Assembly (NCBI GenBank): GCA_002500745.1
Contig: DLST01000015.1
Span: 238,306 to 302,305, forward strand
Direction: 5' to 3'
DNA: 64,000 nt
Source: Sphingobacterium sp. UBA7855
GTDB taxonomy: Bacteria; Bacteroidota; Bacteroidia; Sphingobacteriales; Sphingobacteriaceae
Below, piece after piece: positions 48,514-58,190 of this stretch. The notes beneath the pieces were generated by a model. It saw nothing but the letters and a program-made list of their open reading frames with translations. It did not search any database and had not been told where the DNA came from. Position 1 is the stretch's first letter. Each line of letters opens with the position of its first letter. A program made the position numbers and the translations under genes.

Positions 48514-50571
48514 TTAATCATTATAAGTCCAACCAGGATTTTGTGTTAAATTCTTGTTGCGTTTAAGTTCTGTATGGCTGATTGGCCAAAACCACATTTT
48601 GTCTGCGAAGGTCGTTTTCAGTGTCCAAATCGCAACCGGTTGGTAAAAGAGATCACGTTCTTTTTCATTCATCAAGACATTACAGCCATAAACCGGTAAG
48701 GCTTCTTCCACTGGAGCATCCATCCAGCGGCGTAAATCATAATAACGTTGTCCCTCGCCCATCAGTTCGATGAAACGTTCACGCTTGATGGTACGACGCA
48801 GTTCATTTTTACTGCTGTATACACTTTCAGCGTAATCGGGAACTCCACCGCGGATCCGTACAGGCTGAATACCTTTTTTCATTTCAGCGATATCACGACT
48901 TATCGTATAACTTCCCCCACGCCAGGATGAAATGGTAAAAGAACCGCTTAATTCATTCAGTGCTTCGGCATACATCAATAATATGTCCGCGTAACGGATT
49001 GCAGGCTCTGCCTTGGGAACCACACGTGATCCAACACCACCTTCGTAAGTATCGCTCGGGTGAACAAACTTTTTAACCCCAAAACCTGTACGCAACCAAT
49101 ATCCATTGGCGGAGTTAAAGCCATTGCCTTTGGGATCTGCACTATAATAAAACACTTGCTTGTTACGGTTTTCCTCTTTTGTCTCGTTCAGCAGCGTCCA
49201 AAAACTTCCGCTGTAAGCTACTGAAGCGTAAAACCTCGGTTCACGATTCGCATATTGCAGAGAAGCACCTGCACGCAGTGGTCGGTATTTTCTTGCATTA
49301 TAATCGTCCTGAGTAACATATCCCGTACTTCTGTTTGAGCCATTACCTCGACCTATTTCCTTATCCTTACCCGGTACATCTGTACCATCACTCATATAAT
49401 ACGCATCAACGAGTTTCTGTGTCAGTCCATGGGTATTCCATCCTGTCGCCGAGCGCGGCAATTGATGAATAACCATTTGGTCAATCCCTTCGTTGGGCTG
49501 GTTGCTACCACGGGTAAATATCAGTTCAGGATTGCCTGAGGCAGACAACGTACCGTCGAAAACCTGTGCATATGATTTCATGGGGTCAATATTTGCCCAC
49601 CCTTCGGGCCAGCTTTTAGCTGAAAAATTGGGATCTTCAGGAGGTTTGACGGTGGCATCGTCACCAGTCTCCTGAAAAGGTGCTGTATAAAGCTTATACA
49701 CGCCGAGCTCGATTACGTCTCGTGCGGCAGCTGCAGCTTTCGCCCATTTCTCTTCCTTGAATTCTGCGGAAAGCAAGCGTTTGCCCTGTTTATCGACCAA
49801 TAATGCTGCATAACCGGAGTTATTACCATTGGCCAATGGACTAGCGGCATAAAGTAACACTTTGGCACGAGCAGCTAAAGCCGCCCCAACAGTTGGCCGA
49901 GCAGAGCCGTCTTGTCCGCGCTTCATCCCTAAAGACTCCATTTCTTTAGCTGCCTGTAGCAATTCATCACTGATATAGGTTGCACACTCCTCATAGGTGC
50001 TTCGCGGAATCGCCAGATCATCATAGCTATCGGTATAATCCAGTCCTTCATCCGGCAACAGCGGAATGGGGCCATATTTACGGAGCAGCAGCCAATAAAG
50101 GTAAGCCCGTGCAAATCGTGCTTGCCCACGATAATCCGAAATTTCAGTTGCCGACATCTCACTGTTCATGTATATGTTCTGAATGAAGGTCGACGCATTA
50201 CGAATGCCCCGGTAGGATTGCGTCCATGTGCCCTGCTTGTCACTCTCAGTATATTGGCCCATTTTGAACATATTGTAGGAGAGCTCATTTTTTGAGGGAT
50301 CATAATCTCTATCTCGATCACCGTAATACATGTCGTCCGCAAAACAATGCGGCGTCATGCCTTTACTGGCAACATCAGCATTCTCGCCTTTAAACTCCTC
50401 AAATACATGCGCTAACCATTCTTCCGAATATACCTTACTTTTAAAGGTCTTCTCTATATTAAGTCGATCCTTAAAATATTGATCCGATTTCAAATAATCC
50501 TTTTTGCAGGATGAGACAAAACTTGCTCCTAGCACAAGCAACATGGCCATGCATATTTTATTTCTTTGCAT
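48514..50571 (-). CDS. SusD/RagB-family nutrient-binding lipoprotein
   Basis: A surface lipoprotein of 685 residues that captures substrate for its SusC partner. The signal ends in LGASFVSSCKKDYL, giving Cys22 as the lipid site. The body has the alpha-helical TPR-like fold typical of SusD: FARAYLYWLLLRKYGPIPLLPDEGLDYTD, and later RYADILLMYAEALNEL and FIELMGEGQRYYDLRRW. The gene starts 11 nt after susC on the same strand. The family name RagB/SusD is clear; the ligand is not. Confidence 0.93.
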   Translation of the reverse strand: MQRNKICMAMLLVLGASFVSSCKKDYLKSDQYFKDRLNIEKTFKSKVYSEEWLAHVFEEFKGENADVASKGMTPHCFADDMYYGDRDRDYDPSKNELSYNMFKMGQYTESDKQGTWTQSYRGIRNASTFIQNIYMNSEMSATEISDYRGQARFARAYLYWLLLRKYGPIPLLPDEGLDYTDSYDDLAIPRSTYEECATYISDELLQAAKEMESLGMKRGQDGSARPTVGAALAARAKVLLYAASPLANGNNSGYAALLVDKQGKRLLSAEFKEEKWAKAAAAARDVIELGVYKLYTAPFQETGDDATVKPPEDPNFSAKSWPEGWANIDPMKSYAQVFDGTLSASGNPELIFTRGSNQPNEGIDQMVIHQLPRSATGWNTHGLTQKLVDAYYMSDGTDVPGKDKEIGRGNGSNRSTGYVTQDDYNARKYRPLRAGASLQYANREPRFYASVAYSGSFWTLLNETKEENRNKQVFYYSADPKGNGFNSANGYWLRTGFGVKKFVHPSDTYEGGVGSRVVPKAEPAIRYADILLMYAEALNELSGSFTISSWRGGSYTISRDIAEMKKGIQPVRIRGGVPDYAESVYSSKNELRRTIKRERFIELMGEGQRYYDLRRWMDAPVEEALPVYGCNVLMNEKERDLFYQPVAIWTLKTTFADKMWFWPISHTELKRNKNLTQNPGWTYND

Positions 50572-50582
50572 CTTTCTTGATT

Positions 50583-53500
50583 TTATAGGTTGACATTGAT
50601 ACCAAATGTAAACGATTTAGGTAATGGATAATCTTCGCCCCTCGGCGTCGCTAGCTCCGGATCCCAAAGTTTGAATTTTGACCAGGTCAGCAAATTTGAA
50701 CCAACTAAAAACAAACGGATGCTATTGATTTTTATCCGGTTGGTCATTTGCTTGGGCAGGGTATACCCGATGTCCAAGGTTTTCAAACGAAGGTATTGCC
50801 CATTCTTCAACCAAAAGGTTGACTCTCTAAAGTTATTTGGATTAGGACCATAACTCAACCTCGGATAAGAAGCATTCGGGTTTTCTGTCGATGGATCTCC
50901 GGATATATCAGCCGAAACCCAACGGTTATCGCCCATTACCCCCTTCAACACTTGTCCCCATTCACCTTCACTAAACGCATAGACTGTTTTCCCATAGGTA
51001 AAGAACGTCGATTTACCAGATCCCTGAAAGTGCACACTAATATCCAGGTTCTTCCAGCTTGCTGACGCCCCTACACCATAAACTAGATTCGGACGTCTGG
51101 TCGCTCCAATAGCAACACGGTCACCGTCGTCGATGATGCCATCGCCGTTAACATCCCTATATTTAATATCGCCCGGCTGATAGTTGCCAAATGTTTGCTT
51201 CGGGCTATTACGGATATCGTCATAATCTTTGAATAGCCCCAAAGCAATGAGTCCTTTTGCCTGATCAACCCGATAGCCTTTTTGGTTTTGATAGCCATAC
51301 ACGTTATATTCCTCATCGATCTCCGTGATTTCATTCTTACTATAGGTAATATTACTTCTGGCAGTTAAATTGACTTCGCCCACTTTCTGGTTATATAGTA
51401 GACGTCCATCAAAACCTCTTGATTTTACCGCTCCCACATTCGCGCTTGGTACAGATTCTAATCCGACTAGCGCAGGCAAATAATTTCGAGCCATATATAT
51501 GCCCGTACGCTCCTCATTGAAGAAATCTAAATTAGCAACTATCTTATCTTTAAAAAGCGCCAGATCAAATCCCAGGTTCTTTTTAGTCGCCATCTCCCAG
51601 GTCACATTAGAGGAAGATACCTGACTATATTTCATTCCGCCATAGTATCGGTCGAAACCATAGTCTGCCCACTGATACCCCCCTTCAGGAATCCATACCT
51701 GGTTTTCAAAACGTCCGATTTCACTGATTGTCGATAGATAAGGGAAGCGTGCGCCACCGGATAACTGATCGTTACCTACTCTTCCCCAGGAGTACCGGAT
51801 CTTGAACATATTCATCCACGAAATATTATCTTTCACAAATGGCTCTTCGCCGATGTTCCAGGCTGCAGAAACCGCAGGAAAAAAACCATATTGTCGACCC
51901 GGAGCAAAATTTTCCGAACCATTATAGCCAAAATTAAAATCAGCGATGTAACGCGACTTCCAGTTATAAGTTACCCGGCCAGCTAAGGCCTGATTTCTTC
52001 TTGCAATTCCATTTTTAATATCATCACCAAGATTGACTGTGCGAATAAGTGCGTCACGGGTAAAACGGGCTACGGCGCCAACAGTATGATTCCCGATACT
52101 ACGATCATAGTTAAACATCATATCATAAAATTCGCGTCGCTCGCCACTGGCACTGCTGGCCTGATATAACTCTTGCGGGTTTGAAATATGCGTAAAGATC
52201 AAATTTCCATTTTCATCACGGGCGCGTTCTGCCCGCCATTGCTCAGGCCATTTGCGTCGGGATATCGTATTATCGTTATTGGTATCATATCCAATAATTC
52301 CCCTAAAACGTAACCCTCTAGTTATAAAGTCAAAATTTTGTTCAATAGAAATATTGGTCTGTATATTATTTTGCCAATTTTCATTGTATCCTGTCTGTGT
52401 AGCAACTACCCAAGGATTGGTCTGATTTCCTGTTCCAATCGCAGGAACATAACCATTTGAATAGATTACCGGCGTGCGAATGGGAGAATATCCGAATAAC
52501 ACACCCCAAAAATCATCATCACCTAAACCTGGACTATTTCTTTTATTGAGAGAGCCGGCAATACCTATTTTTAACACGGTACTTTTGGTTACGTTAATAT
52601 CTGTATTCAACCGATAATTATACCTTTTGTAATTTGCGTTGGTATTGTAATCATTCCGTAGCGTTTCGTCGGTCTTATACATACCACCTTCATCGATATA
52701 ACTTCCCGAAAGGAAATAACGTGCTGTGGCTCCACCGCCTGTCATATTCAGATTCGCCCGGTAAGTCATCGCGCCGTCTTTGAGCAATAAATCTTTCCAA
52801 TTTACATTGGGATAGAGATCCGGGTCCAATCCCAAACGTAGTATTTCCAATTCCTCAGGTTGATAAATCGGGGCAAAATTTCGTGTAATACGTGCCTCGT
52901 TCAATAGATTAGCATAGGTAACGCCGTCTTCAAATTCAGGTGTAATGGTACGGCTATTATAGATATTCTCATCTTTAAAATTAATACTGATCTTACCATC
53001 TTTACCGCGCTTTGTTGTAATTAAAACGACACCATTTGCCCCTCTGGAACCGTAGATTGCGGTCACAGCGGCATCTTTCAGGATATTAATGGTTTCAATA
53101 TCTTCGATATTGATGTCATTGATATTCCGCTCAATATTATCAACCAAAACAAGAGCAGAAGCCCCTCCACCAAAGGTTGAAATACCGCGGATCCAAAACT
53201 CGGTAATATTTTTTCCTGGCTGACCAGATTGCATCATACCTAAAACTCCGGGCGCATTTCCAATTAAAGCATTACTGATACTCGATGTTGGATTTCCTTT
53301 CATAGCGTTGACGTCAACACTACTGGTTGCGGCAGTCGATGTCAGTGTTCTTTGGGTACCTGTCCCGGTTACGACAACTTCATCGAGCACACTGGTCTCC
53401 GATTCATTCAGTGTCACGTCGATAACGCGATTATCTTTTACCAGTATTTCCTGCTTTTTGTAACCAACAGATGAATAGACCAGCGTCTTGTATCGTTCTA

Positions 53501-53696
53501 CTTTTATCCGATAACTCCCTTTATTATCTGTTGTTGTTCCTAACCCCGGCGCATCCTTCACAAAGATGCTGACACCAACAATTGGTGCCTTTTGGGCGTC
53601 CACAACGACACCCGTTACTTCCAAAACATCCTGTGCCAGCGCACTGAAAGTGGCACAGAGGAGTAACATACATGTAAGTACTATTTTATTCATCAT
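50583..53696 (-). CDS. SusC/RagA-family TonB-dependent outer-membrane transporter
   Basis: A 1037-residue TonB-dependent transporter with signal peptide (MMNKIVLTCMLLLCATFSALA). A carboxypeptidase-regulatory-like domain (about 25-110, LEVTGVVVDAQKAPIVGVSI) and a plug with GIYGSRGANGVVLITTKRGKDG (NGVVLITTK is the SusC plug signature) precede the beta-barrel, which ends in FTFGINVNL. It forms a lidded pair with SusD. It follows the IPT/NHL lipoprotein by 11 nt and precedes susD by 11 nt, so the four genes are one operon. An anti-sigma secretin domain is absent, so it is not obviously ECF-controlled from this locus. Confidence 0.94.
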   Translation of the reverse strand: MMNKIVLTCMLLLCATFSALAQDVLEVTGVVVDAQKAPIVGVSIFVKDAPGLGTTTDNKGSYRIKVERYKTLVYSSVGYKKQEILVKDNRVIDVTLNESETSVLDEVVVTGTGTQRTLTSTAATSSVDVNAMKGNPTSSISNALIGNAPGVLGMMQSGQPGKNITEFWIRGISTFGGGASALVLVDNIERNINDINIEDIETINILKDAAVTAIYGSRGANGVVLITTKRGKDGKISINFKDENIYNSRTITPEFEDGVTYANLLNEARITRNFAPIYQPEELEILRLGLDPDLYPNVNWKDLLLKDGAMTYRANLNMTGGGATARYFLSGSYIDEGGMYKTDETLRNDYNTNANYKRYNYRLNTDINVTKSTVLKIGIAGSLNKRNSPGLGDDDFWGVLFGYSPIRTPVIYSNGYVPAIGTGNQTNPWVVATQTGYNENWQNNIQTNISIEQNFDFITRGLRFRGIIGYDTNNDNTISRRKWPEQWRAERARDENGNLIFTHISNPQELYQASSASGERREFYDMMFNYDRSIGNHTVGAVARFTRDALIRTVNLGDDIKNGIARRNQALAGRVTYNWKSRYIADFNFGYNGSENFAPGRQYGFFPAVSAAWNIGEEPFVKDNISWMNMFKIRYSWGRVGNDQLSGGARFPYLSTISEIGRFENQVWIPEGGYQWADYGFDRYYGGMKYSQVSSSNVTWEMATKKNLGFDLALFKDKIVANLDFFNEERTGIYMARNYLPALVGLESVPSANVGAVKSRGFDGRLLYNQKVGEVNLTARSNITYSKNEITEIDEEYNVYGYQNQKGYRVDQAKGLIALGLFKDYDDIRNSPKQTFGNYQPGDIKYRDVNGDGIIDDGDRVAIGATRRPNLVYGVGASASWKNLDISVHFQGSGKSTFFTYGKTVYAFSEGEWGQVLKGVMGDNRWVSADISGDPSTENPNASYPRLSYGPNPNNFRESTFWLKNGQYLRLKTLDIGYTLPKQMTNRIKINSIRLFLVGSNLLTWSKFKLWDPELATPRGEDYPLPKSFTFGINVNL

Positions 53697-53707
53697 CTTA
53701 TCACAGG

Positions 53708-55165
53708 TTAATCTTGGTTATTTTCATCCATATCCTCTAACGCGATTTTACGGATGCGTCGATTCTCGCGGTCGCCAATATAAAAAGCTCCTTCTTGCTC
53801 ATTGTAAGCGATTCCCGATGGGCGGTCAAATCTCGCTTCCTCTCTCAAATCGCCATTGACATAACCATAAGGGTTGCCATTGAGGCTTGAGCTTCCCCGA
53901 CCTGCAAATGTGGTTACAGCCCCTTCTGGTGTAAGCACACGAATCGCATGATTCATCTGGTCCGTAAAATAAAAGTCATACTGATCAGGTTTTCCCGCTT
54001 CTACGTAGGTTTGATTTTTCACGAATACACCTTGGTATGGTTCATTGACACGAGCGGACGAACCCACACCATCTTTGTACCCCGATTCCCTAACTTTTCC
54101 GCAAACCAGATAAGGCTGGTTAAAACGTTTCTTTTCCCAATTGTAATCGGCACGCATCATATAACCCTGGTTGATCACCAAGATATAAGCATAGTTTCCA
54201 CTGGGATGAATGATAGCCCGGTACTCCCATTGTGGATCCTGAATAACATATAGAAACTCTGCCTTTGTTGTCTTATCTGTGAAATATTGATTGAGGTCAA
54301 AGCGGTAAAATTCCCCTTTCGCGTAGCTATTAAAGTACATTTCACCATTGACGGGATGAATGGATGCACCATTGCATTGTTTGCTTCTTGTCAGGACTTC
54401 CTTATCGAGGAAATTCCTTGCTCGCGAAAACAACAAGGTAGATTCATCATTTTCCCCACCACGGTCCTGCGAAACAATCATATAGTTGCCGTCTACAGAA
54501 AAGTCGACACTACGAGGACGATCAAAATCCGAACGTTTTTTAGTAATTGTGCTATCCTCGAAATTGATCAGGTATAGGCCATTATTATTATCGAAGGTCA
54601 TCCAAAGATGCTTGGGGTTTAGCGGATCAAACTTCATAAAAGAAGAAAGCCAAAAACCACTTGCCATCTTGGTCTGATCAGCATCTTTAAACTTCCCGTC
54701 TTTCCAAGGCTCATCGCCACGTGAATTTCGATAACCTGCCAGCGTCGACACCACCAATTTACGCTGATAGTCAAAAGGCTCTTGTCCCTTACCGATAACG
54801 GGCTTTTCTTGAGCGCCCACGCGCACTTCGATATCCCCTTTAAACGCCTGTTTTGGTACCAGACAATAAAGATATTCACCCAGAGCATTGATCACCACAG
54901 CCTTTTTGCCCCCGATAAATACCTGTACATTTTTTGGATCGTTTCCAAAATTTTTTCCGTAGATCACCAGCCGTTGCCCCATACCACCTGATTTAGGTGC
55001 AAAGTCCGAGACAACAACCGGTTGTGAAGGATCAAAGGGCATCCCTTCTGAAATACTGCCAACATTGTCGTTCTTACAGCTTCCAAAGCCCAAAATAAGC
55101 ACTGTAATGGTCCAAATCAACCGATTTAGGAATCCATTATTAGCAGCTATCTGTTTAGTTCTCAT
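53708..55165 (-). CDS. IPT/TIG-domain and NHL beta-propeller lipoprotein
   Basis: A lipoprotein of 485 residues (signal ends LILGFGSCKNDN) that leads the SusCD operon. An IPT/TIG Ig-like domain occupies residues about 50-125 (ISEGMPFDPSQPVVVSDFAPKSGGMGQRLVIYGKNFG). The rest looks like a six-bladed beta-propeller with NHL-type repeats, for example GVGSSARVNEPYQGVF, DQYDFYFTDQMNHAIRVLTPEGAVTTFAG and ARFDRPSGIAYNEQEGAFYIGDRENRRIRKI. NHL propellers bind carbohydrate or protein. It likely extends substrate capture at the cell surface. Its position first in the operon is less common than last. Confidence 0.85.
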   Translation of the reverse strand: MRTKQIAANNGFLNRLIWTITVLILGFGSCKNDNVGSISEGMPFDPSQPVVVSDFAPKSGGMGQRLVIYGKNFGNDPKNVQVFIGGKKAVVINALGEYLYCLVPKQAFKGDIEVRVGAQEKPVIGKGQEPFDYQRKLVVSTLAGYRNSRGDEPWKDGKFKDADQTKMASGFWLSSFMKFDPLNPKHLWMTFDNNNGLYLINFEDSTITKKRSDFDRPRSVDFSVDGNYMIVSQDRGGENDESTLLFSRARNFLDKEVLTRSKQCNGASIHPVNGEMYFNSYAKGEFYRFDLNQYFTDKTTKAEFLYVIQDPQWEYRAIIHPSGNYAYILVINQGYMMRADYNWEKKRFNQPYLVCGKVRESGYKDGVGSSARVNEPYQGVFVKNQTYVEAGKPDQYDFYFTDQMNHAIRVLTPEGAVTTFAGRGSSSLNGNPYGYVNGDLREEARFDRPSGIAYNEQEGAFYIGDRENRRIRKIALEDMDENNQD

Positions 55166-55742
55166 AAGGTTGTTAATTGATTAGAGTTTATTTTTATAAA
55201 CATGAGTATATCACCTTCCATGAATCCTAGACTCACCGATCTGATACATATTCTTTCGCTTTTCAGCAATACATAACAGCTATTCTAGGGTAATTTTAGG
55301 ACGAACGAATTGATGCCCGCCCCATCATTGGGCGAACGCTTAATTTTGACGTATACATAATTGGTTATTTTCTAAAAAGCTAAATGGTATTAGCTATCAT
55401 AAGCTAAAAAAAGACTTTACGACAATAGTTTCAAAGTCTTCTGGTTTTTTAAGTTTATAGTTCTAATAATTTTCTATTTGATTTCCGCAATTCATGTTGA
55501 CCTCCAACAATACCTTTCCCAAGGTCTGCACTAGCGTCTTCACAAAGACGACGGATGATTAATTTATAACTCGATTTTTTAAATGCTTCTCTAAGGTTCT
55601 TCTTTCTATAATTGATTAATCAAATTTAGATATTGTAACGATTCTGATAGGATAGAATTATCTCAATAATATGCGGATTTGTATCATGACTACATTCTCT
55701 TCAGCGATGGGTCATTCTAGAAGCAGATTGAGTTTGCTTCCG
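55166..55742. other. Control region of the SusCD operon; possible gene remnant
   Basis: About 580 bases with no annotated gene. The first 150 are AT-rich and must contain the operon promoter, but no exact TAnnTTTG was found. On the minus strand, 55455-55619 is an open stretch of 54 codons with no ATG, ending in a lysine-, arginine- and leucine-rich tail (LLEL), with RRLCEDASADLGKG in the middle. It reads like coding sequence but I cannot place it, and it may be a gene remnant. Confidence 0.5.
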
Positions 55743-55985
55743 CTAACTTTTTTTTATACGAATAGGGCCTTTGATATGATTGATATCAATGGACTTTCCC
55801 TTTTGGGTGATCAAAACTTTTCCCTGCTTCTGCAATGAAATTGCTACATCAACAACTTCTTGCATATGTGCGCGCCAATCCTTTGGAAAAAGTTCCCTAG
55901 CAATTTCAGAAGGACAGAATGTCTTTTCGCGACCACGGGCTTCGGCAGCTGATAAGATGCTTTCAATTATTGCCTCTTGCTTCAT
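55743..55985 (-). CDS. DUF3253 domain protein
   Basis: A small protein of 80 residues that matches the DUF3253 family: a winged-helix-like fold with AIIESILSAAEARGREKTFCPSEIARELFPKDWRAHMQEVVDVAISLQKQGKVLITQKG. The C-terminus is basic. Function is unknown; the fold suggests DNA binding. Start ATG 55985 gives the normal family length. It is separate from DUF2256 and DUF4385 upstream by about 90 nt, all on the minus strand. Confidence 0.85.
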   Translation of the reverse strand: MKQEAIIESILSAAEARGREKTFCPSEIARELFPKDWRAHMQEVVDVAISLQKQGKVLITQKGKSIDINHIKGPIRIKKS

Positions 55986-56076
55986 AGTGTAGTAACAGAC
56001 AAAAGCTTCTTGAAGTTTTTAATTGAACACTTTAGGTATCGTTTTTAAGTATGTTGCAGCGTAGGTATAAAGGTTC

Positions 56077-56217
56077 CTATGTCTTCTTTCTTTTGCATCG
56101 CTCTGAACAATATTTGACGTCCTCCCAATTTTTCTCCCATTTTTTACGCCAGGTAAATGACCTTCCACAGGTCGCGCAAATCTTCTGCGGTAGATTTTGC
56201 TTTTTAACCCCTTTCAT
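56077..56217 (-). CDS. DUF2256 zinc-finger-like small protein
   Basis: A 46-residue protein too small for ordinary gene finding. It has the full DUF2256 pattern: [20 protein letters not shown], then [10 protein letters not shown], with four cysteines in two CxxC-like pairs that probably bind zinc. Its ATG at 56217 overlaps the end of the DUF4385 gene (stop at 56204) by 14 nt on the same strand, so they are translationally coupled. Function unknown. The neighbouring DUF4385 and DUF3253 genes are also small domains of unknown function. Confidence 0.85.
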   Translation of the reverse strand: MKGVKKQNLPQKICATCGRSFTWRKKWEKNWEDVKYCSERCKRKKT

Positions 56218-56689
56218 CTTTCCATTGTTTTTTCATCGAACCGTATTGCACATTGGCTTCTGCCTGCTTCCATCGTTTATAGAACACTTCTGCTGCTGCA
56301 GCCTTCTCCCTATCACCCGTTCCACGTTCCAATAGCGCATAATCATCTTCTTTATCGTACTTTTTCCCTCCTTTATAGTTGGCGTAGCGACGTGCACGCG
56401 TGTATCCCATCTGCAGATATTTGCGTGCCATGTCTGCTCCAACAAAGTCATCCGCTTTTAGATAATCCTCGAATAAATTGAAAATCTTCTCACTGCTCTC
56501 CTCGGCAATGGCCTCAGTTTTGAAGCGCCAATGCTGACCAATTTCCGATTTATATGGCTCACAGATCAACACCCCCTGTTCTCCTTTACCAACTCGGTAT
56601 TCGTCTGGTTTCGAGCGATAATCAATATTGGGCTTCCAGGGGTAGTCGTTTTTATCAAAGTTCAGGTAGCTCGGCTTTGGGATGCTCAT
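56204..56689 (-). CDS. DUF4385 domain protein
   Basis: A cytoplasmic protein of 161 residues that matches the DUF4385 family: [48 protein letters not shown] followed by a helical part with [28 protein letters not shown]. Function is unknown. The length is normal for the family and the start is the ATG at 56689. Its 3' end overlaps the DUF2256 gene by 14 nt; the two often appear together, so a shared role is likely. Confidence 0.88.
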   Translation of the reverse strand: MSIPKPSYLNFDKNDYPWKPNIDYRSKPDEYRVGKGEQGVLICEPYKSEIGQHWRFKTEAIAEESSEKIFNLFEDYLKADDFVGADMARKYLQMGYTRARRYANYKGGKKYDKEDDYALLERGTGDREKAAAAEVFYKRWKQAEANVQYGSMKKQWKDERG

Positions 56690-57506
56690 ATGTATATTTT
56701 TAGATTTTTACCTTTCTTTTAATAGGGCTGTGTGTTTTGTGCATATTTATGTTCACTATATTATGCTCATTTCATAAAGCTACCCCTATTTAGTTATGTA
56801 AAAAACTTCGTGTCGGTACAAATAGTTTGGCTAGAGCTATCATATTTTGATTCTGCTCATTTTTTTTGAAGACAAAATCAGTTTCTATAACCAAAACGTT
56901 GATATACGGGCATCTCGACAGTGCAAGGGGTGCCAACCATCTTAAACGTTTCTAAAAGAAACCCAGAGGCGGTTTCAACGGCTGTCCGACGGGGGGGTAG
57001 CGATATCACTTCAGGGCACTTTTTCATCACTAACTCCCTATTAATTCCTACTTTCTATAGAATTGGATTCCGCTTTTACTTGGATTTTCCTCGAATTTTT
57101 CCCGAGGCAGATCCGAAGCCCGCCCAAAGAAAGTTCAAGCAATGCTGGGCAAAAGGCAGGAATTGGTCGGGTATTGGTTAACTGTAAGTTTTGATCGCAG
57201 ATATGACATGGCTTTCCTTTTCTAATTGATAAATTAAATTTATTCATATCCAATAAGGAAGGGCAATATCCTATAAATCAAGATAAAAATATGTGGCACC
57301 TCAACCAGTTTATTAATAAATATCATGAACGGAATGTTGACCTTCTTGGAAAGTGTTTCTTGTTCAAGACCTTTAGAGTTTTTGTTTTACCCTTTGTGCG
57401 GTTAACTTTATAATTCGCTTTCGATGGCTCGCATTCGCTTTCTGCTGACCTCTTTCGGTAAGCCATAAACTGTCACGGGAGTCAATAAAGTTTTTTTACA
57501 CACAAA
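56690..57506. other. Gene-poor region left of the island
   Basis: About 820 bases with no gene I can support. Short open frames at 56921-57181 (plus) and 57041-57253 (minus) overlap each other and lack family features or a ribosome site. A run of eight G at about 56988 is unusual for this genome. Parts may be decayed mobile DNA, but no homology can be named. Confidence 0.5.
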
Positions 57507-57572
57507 AAAAGCCTGCAAATATTTAATTTGCAGGCTTTTCTATTTGTTGACTTTTAGATCTGTAGCCCGTAG
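57507..57572. repeat. Left 66-bp direct repeat with hairpin and tRNA-Glu 3' end
   Basis: It matches 63482-63547 at 63 of 66 positions. It contains a 10-bp stem (GCCTGCAAAT with ATTTGCAGGC) and, at 57563-57572, TAGCCCGTAG, which equals the 3' end of a tRNA-Glu-like gene (33394 onward) read on the minus strand. After 57572 the sequence no longer resembles tRNA. This is a likely attachment-site copy. Confidence 0.8.
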
Positions 57573-57667
57573 AAGGATTAAAAATATGGCTTTATCATGA
57601 CAAAAAAGGCGATTTTTAAAATTCGGGGGTTCTTTTCGTGGTTCTTTTTAGGCAATCCAAGTGAGAC

Positions 57668-57940
57668 TTAAAATAAGTCGCTGTGTGTGCCTGTTCTTGT
57701 TAACGTAATGAGCCTTATGGTGTCGCCTTGTTCCCAAACTAACAGCCAATCGGGTTGGATATGGCACTCCCAAAATCCTTTATAATTACCCGTCAACTTA
57801 TGCGGTTTGTTCTTTGATGGGAGCGAGCCTTTTTCAACCAATTGGGTAACGACTTCATCGAGTAGTCGCATATCCAAACCACGCTTTTTGGCGAGTTTAA
57901 TATCTTTTTTGAACTTTCCAGTCTGTTCAAGCTGATACAT
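57668..57940 (-). CDS. yafQ: YafQ-family toxin of a type II toxin-antitoxin system
   Basis: A ribosome-dependent mRNA interferase of 90 residues of the RelE/YafQ family. The full YafQ active-site set is visible: H47 in PHKLTG, H60 in WECHIQPDW, D64-W65, and H86 in TRTGTHSDLF, with terminal phenylalanine F90. It cleaves mRNA in the ribosomal A site unless bound by its antitoxin, encoded directly upstream. The antitoxin stop and the toxin ATG overlap by one base (TAATG at 57940). It lies just inside the left repeat of the island and may help keep the island. Confidence 0.92.
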   Translation of the reverse strand: MYQLEQTGKFKKDIKLAKKRGLDMRLLDEVVTQLVEKGSLPSKNKPHKLTGNYKGFWECHIQPDWLLVWEQGDTIRLITLTRTGTHSDLF

Positions 57941-58134
57941 TACGAGTAAAGTTCTTTTCTGAAATCCTCAAGAGTGGTTTTGGTCGCCTTGCCCGATTTA
58001 GCTTCTTTTATTGCTTTTTCAGTATCTTTATTATAACGGGGTTCTTCAAGCTCTACAAAAGGTAGTGTTTTAAGGTATTCATAGAATACTTTAGCCTGCT
58101 TGCTTCGCTTATCTATCTTTATTGTGATTTCCAT
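57940..58134 (-). CDS. Antitoxin partner of the YafQ toxin
   Basis: A 64-residue small protein placed directly before the toxin gene, with the stop and start overlapping by one base. The N-terminal half looks like a short beta strand and helices (MEITIKIDKRSKQAKVFYEYLKTLPFVEL), and the C-terminus (TTLEDFRKELYS) is the expected toxin-wrapping helix. It is not a canonical DinJ: the DNA-binding part is short and divergent, so I do not give a symbol. The role follows from its position. Confidence 0.8.
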   Translation of the reverse strand: MEITIKIDKRSKQAKVFYEYLKTLPFVELEEPRYNKDTEKAIKEAKSGKATKTTLEDFRKELYS

Positions 58135-58190
58135 ATCTGCACATCTTAATGGTACTACCCCAAAGTTACTAAAAAATAAAATTATTCTCT

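Noticed and set aside
56921..57181. 86-residue plus-strand frame in the gene-poor region
   Set aside because: No ribosome site, no family match, and it overlaps an equally unconvincing minus-strand frame.
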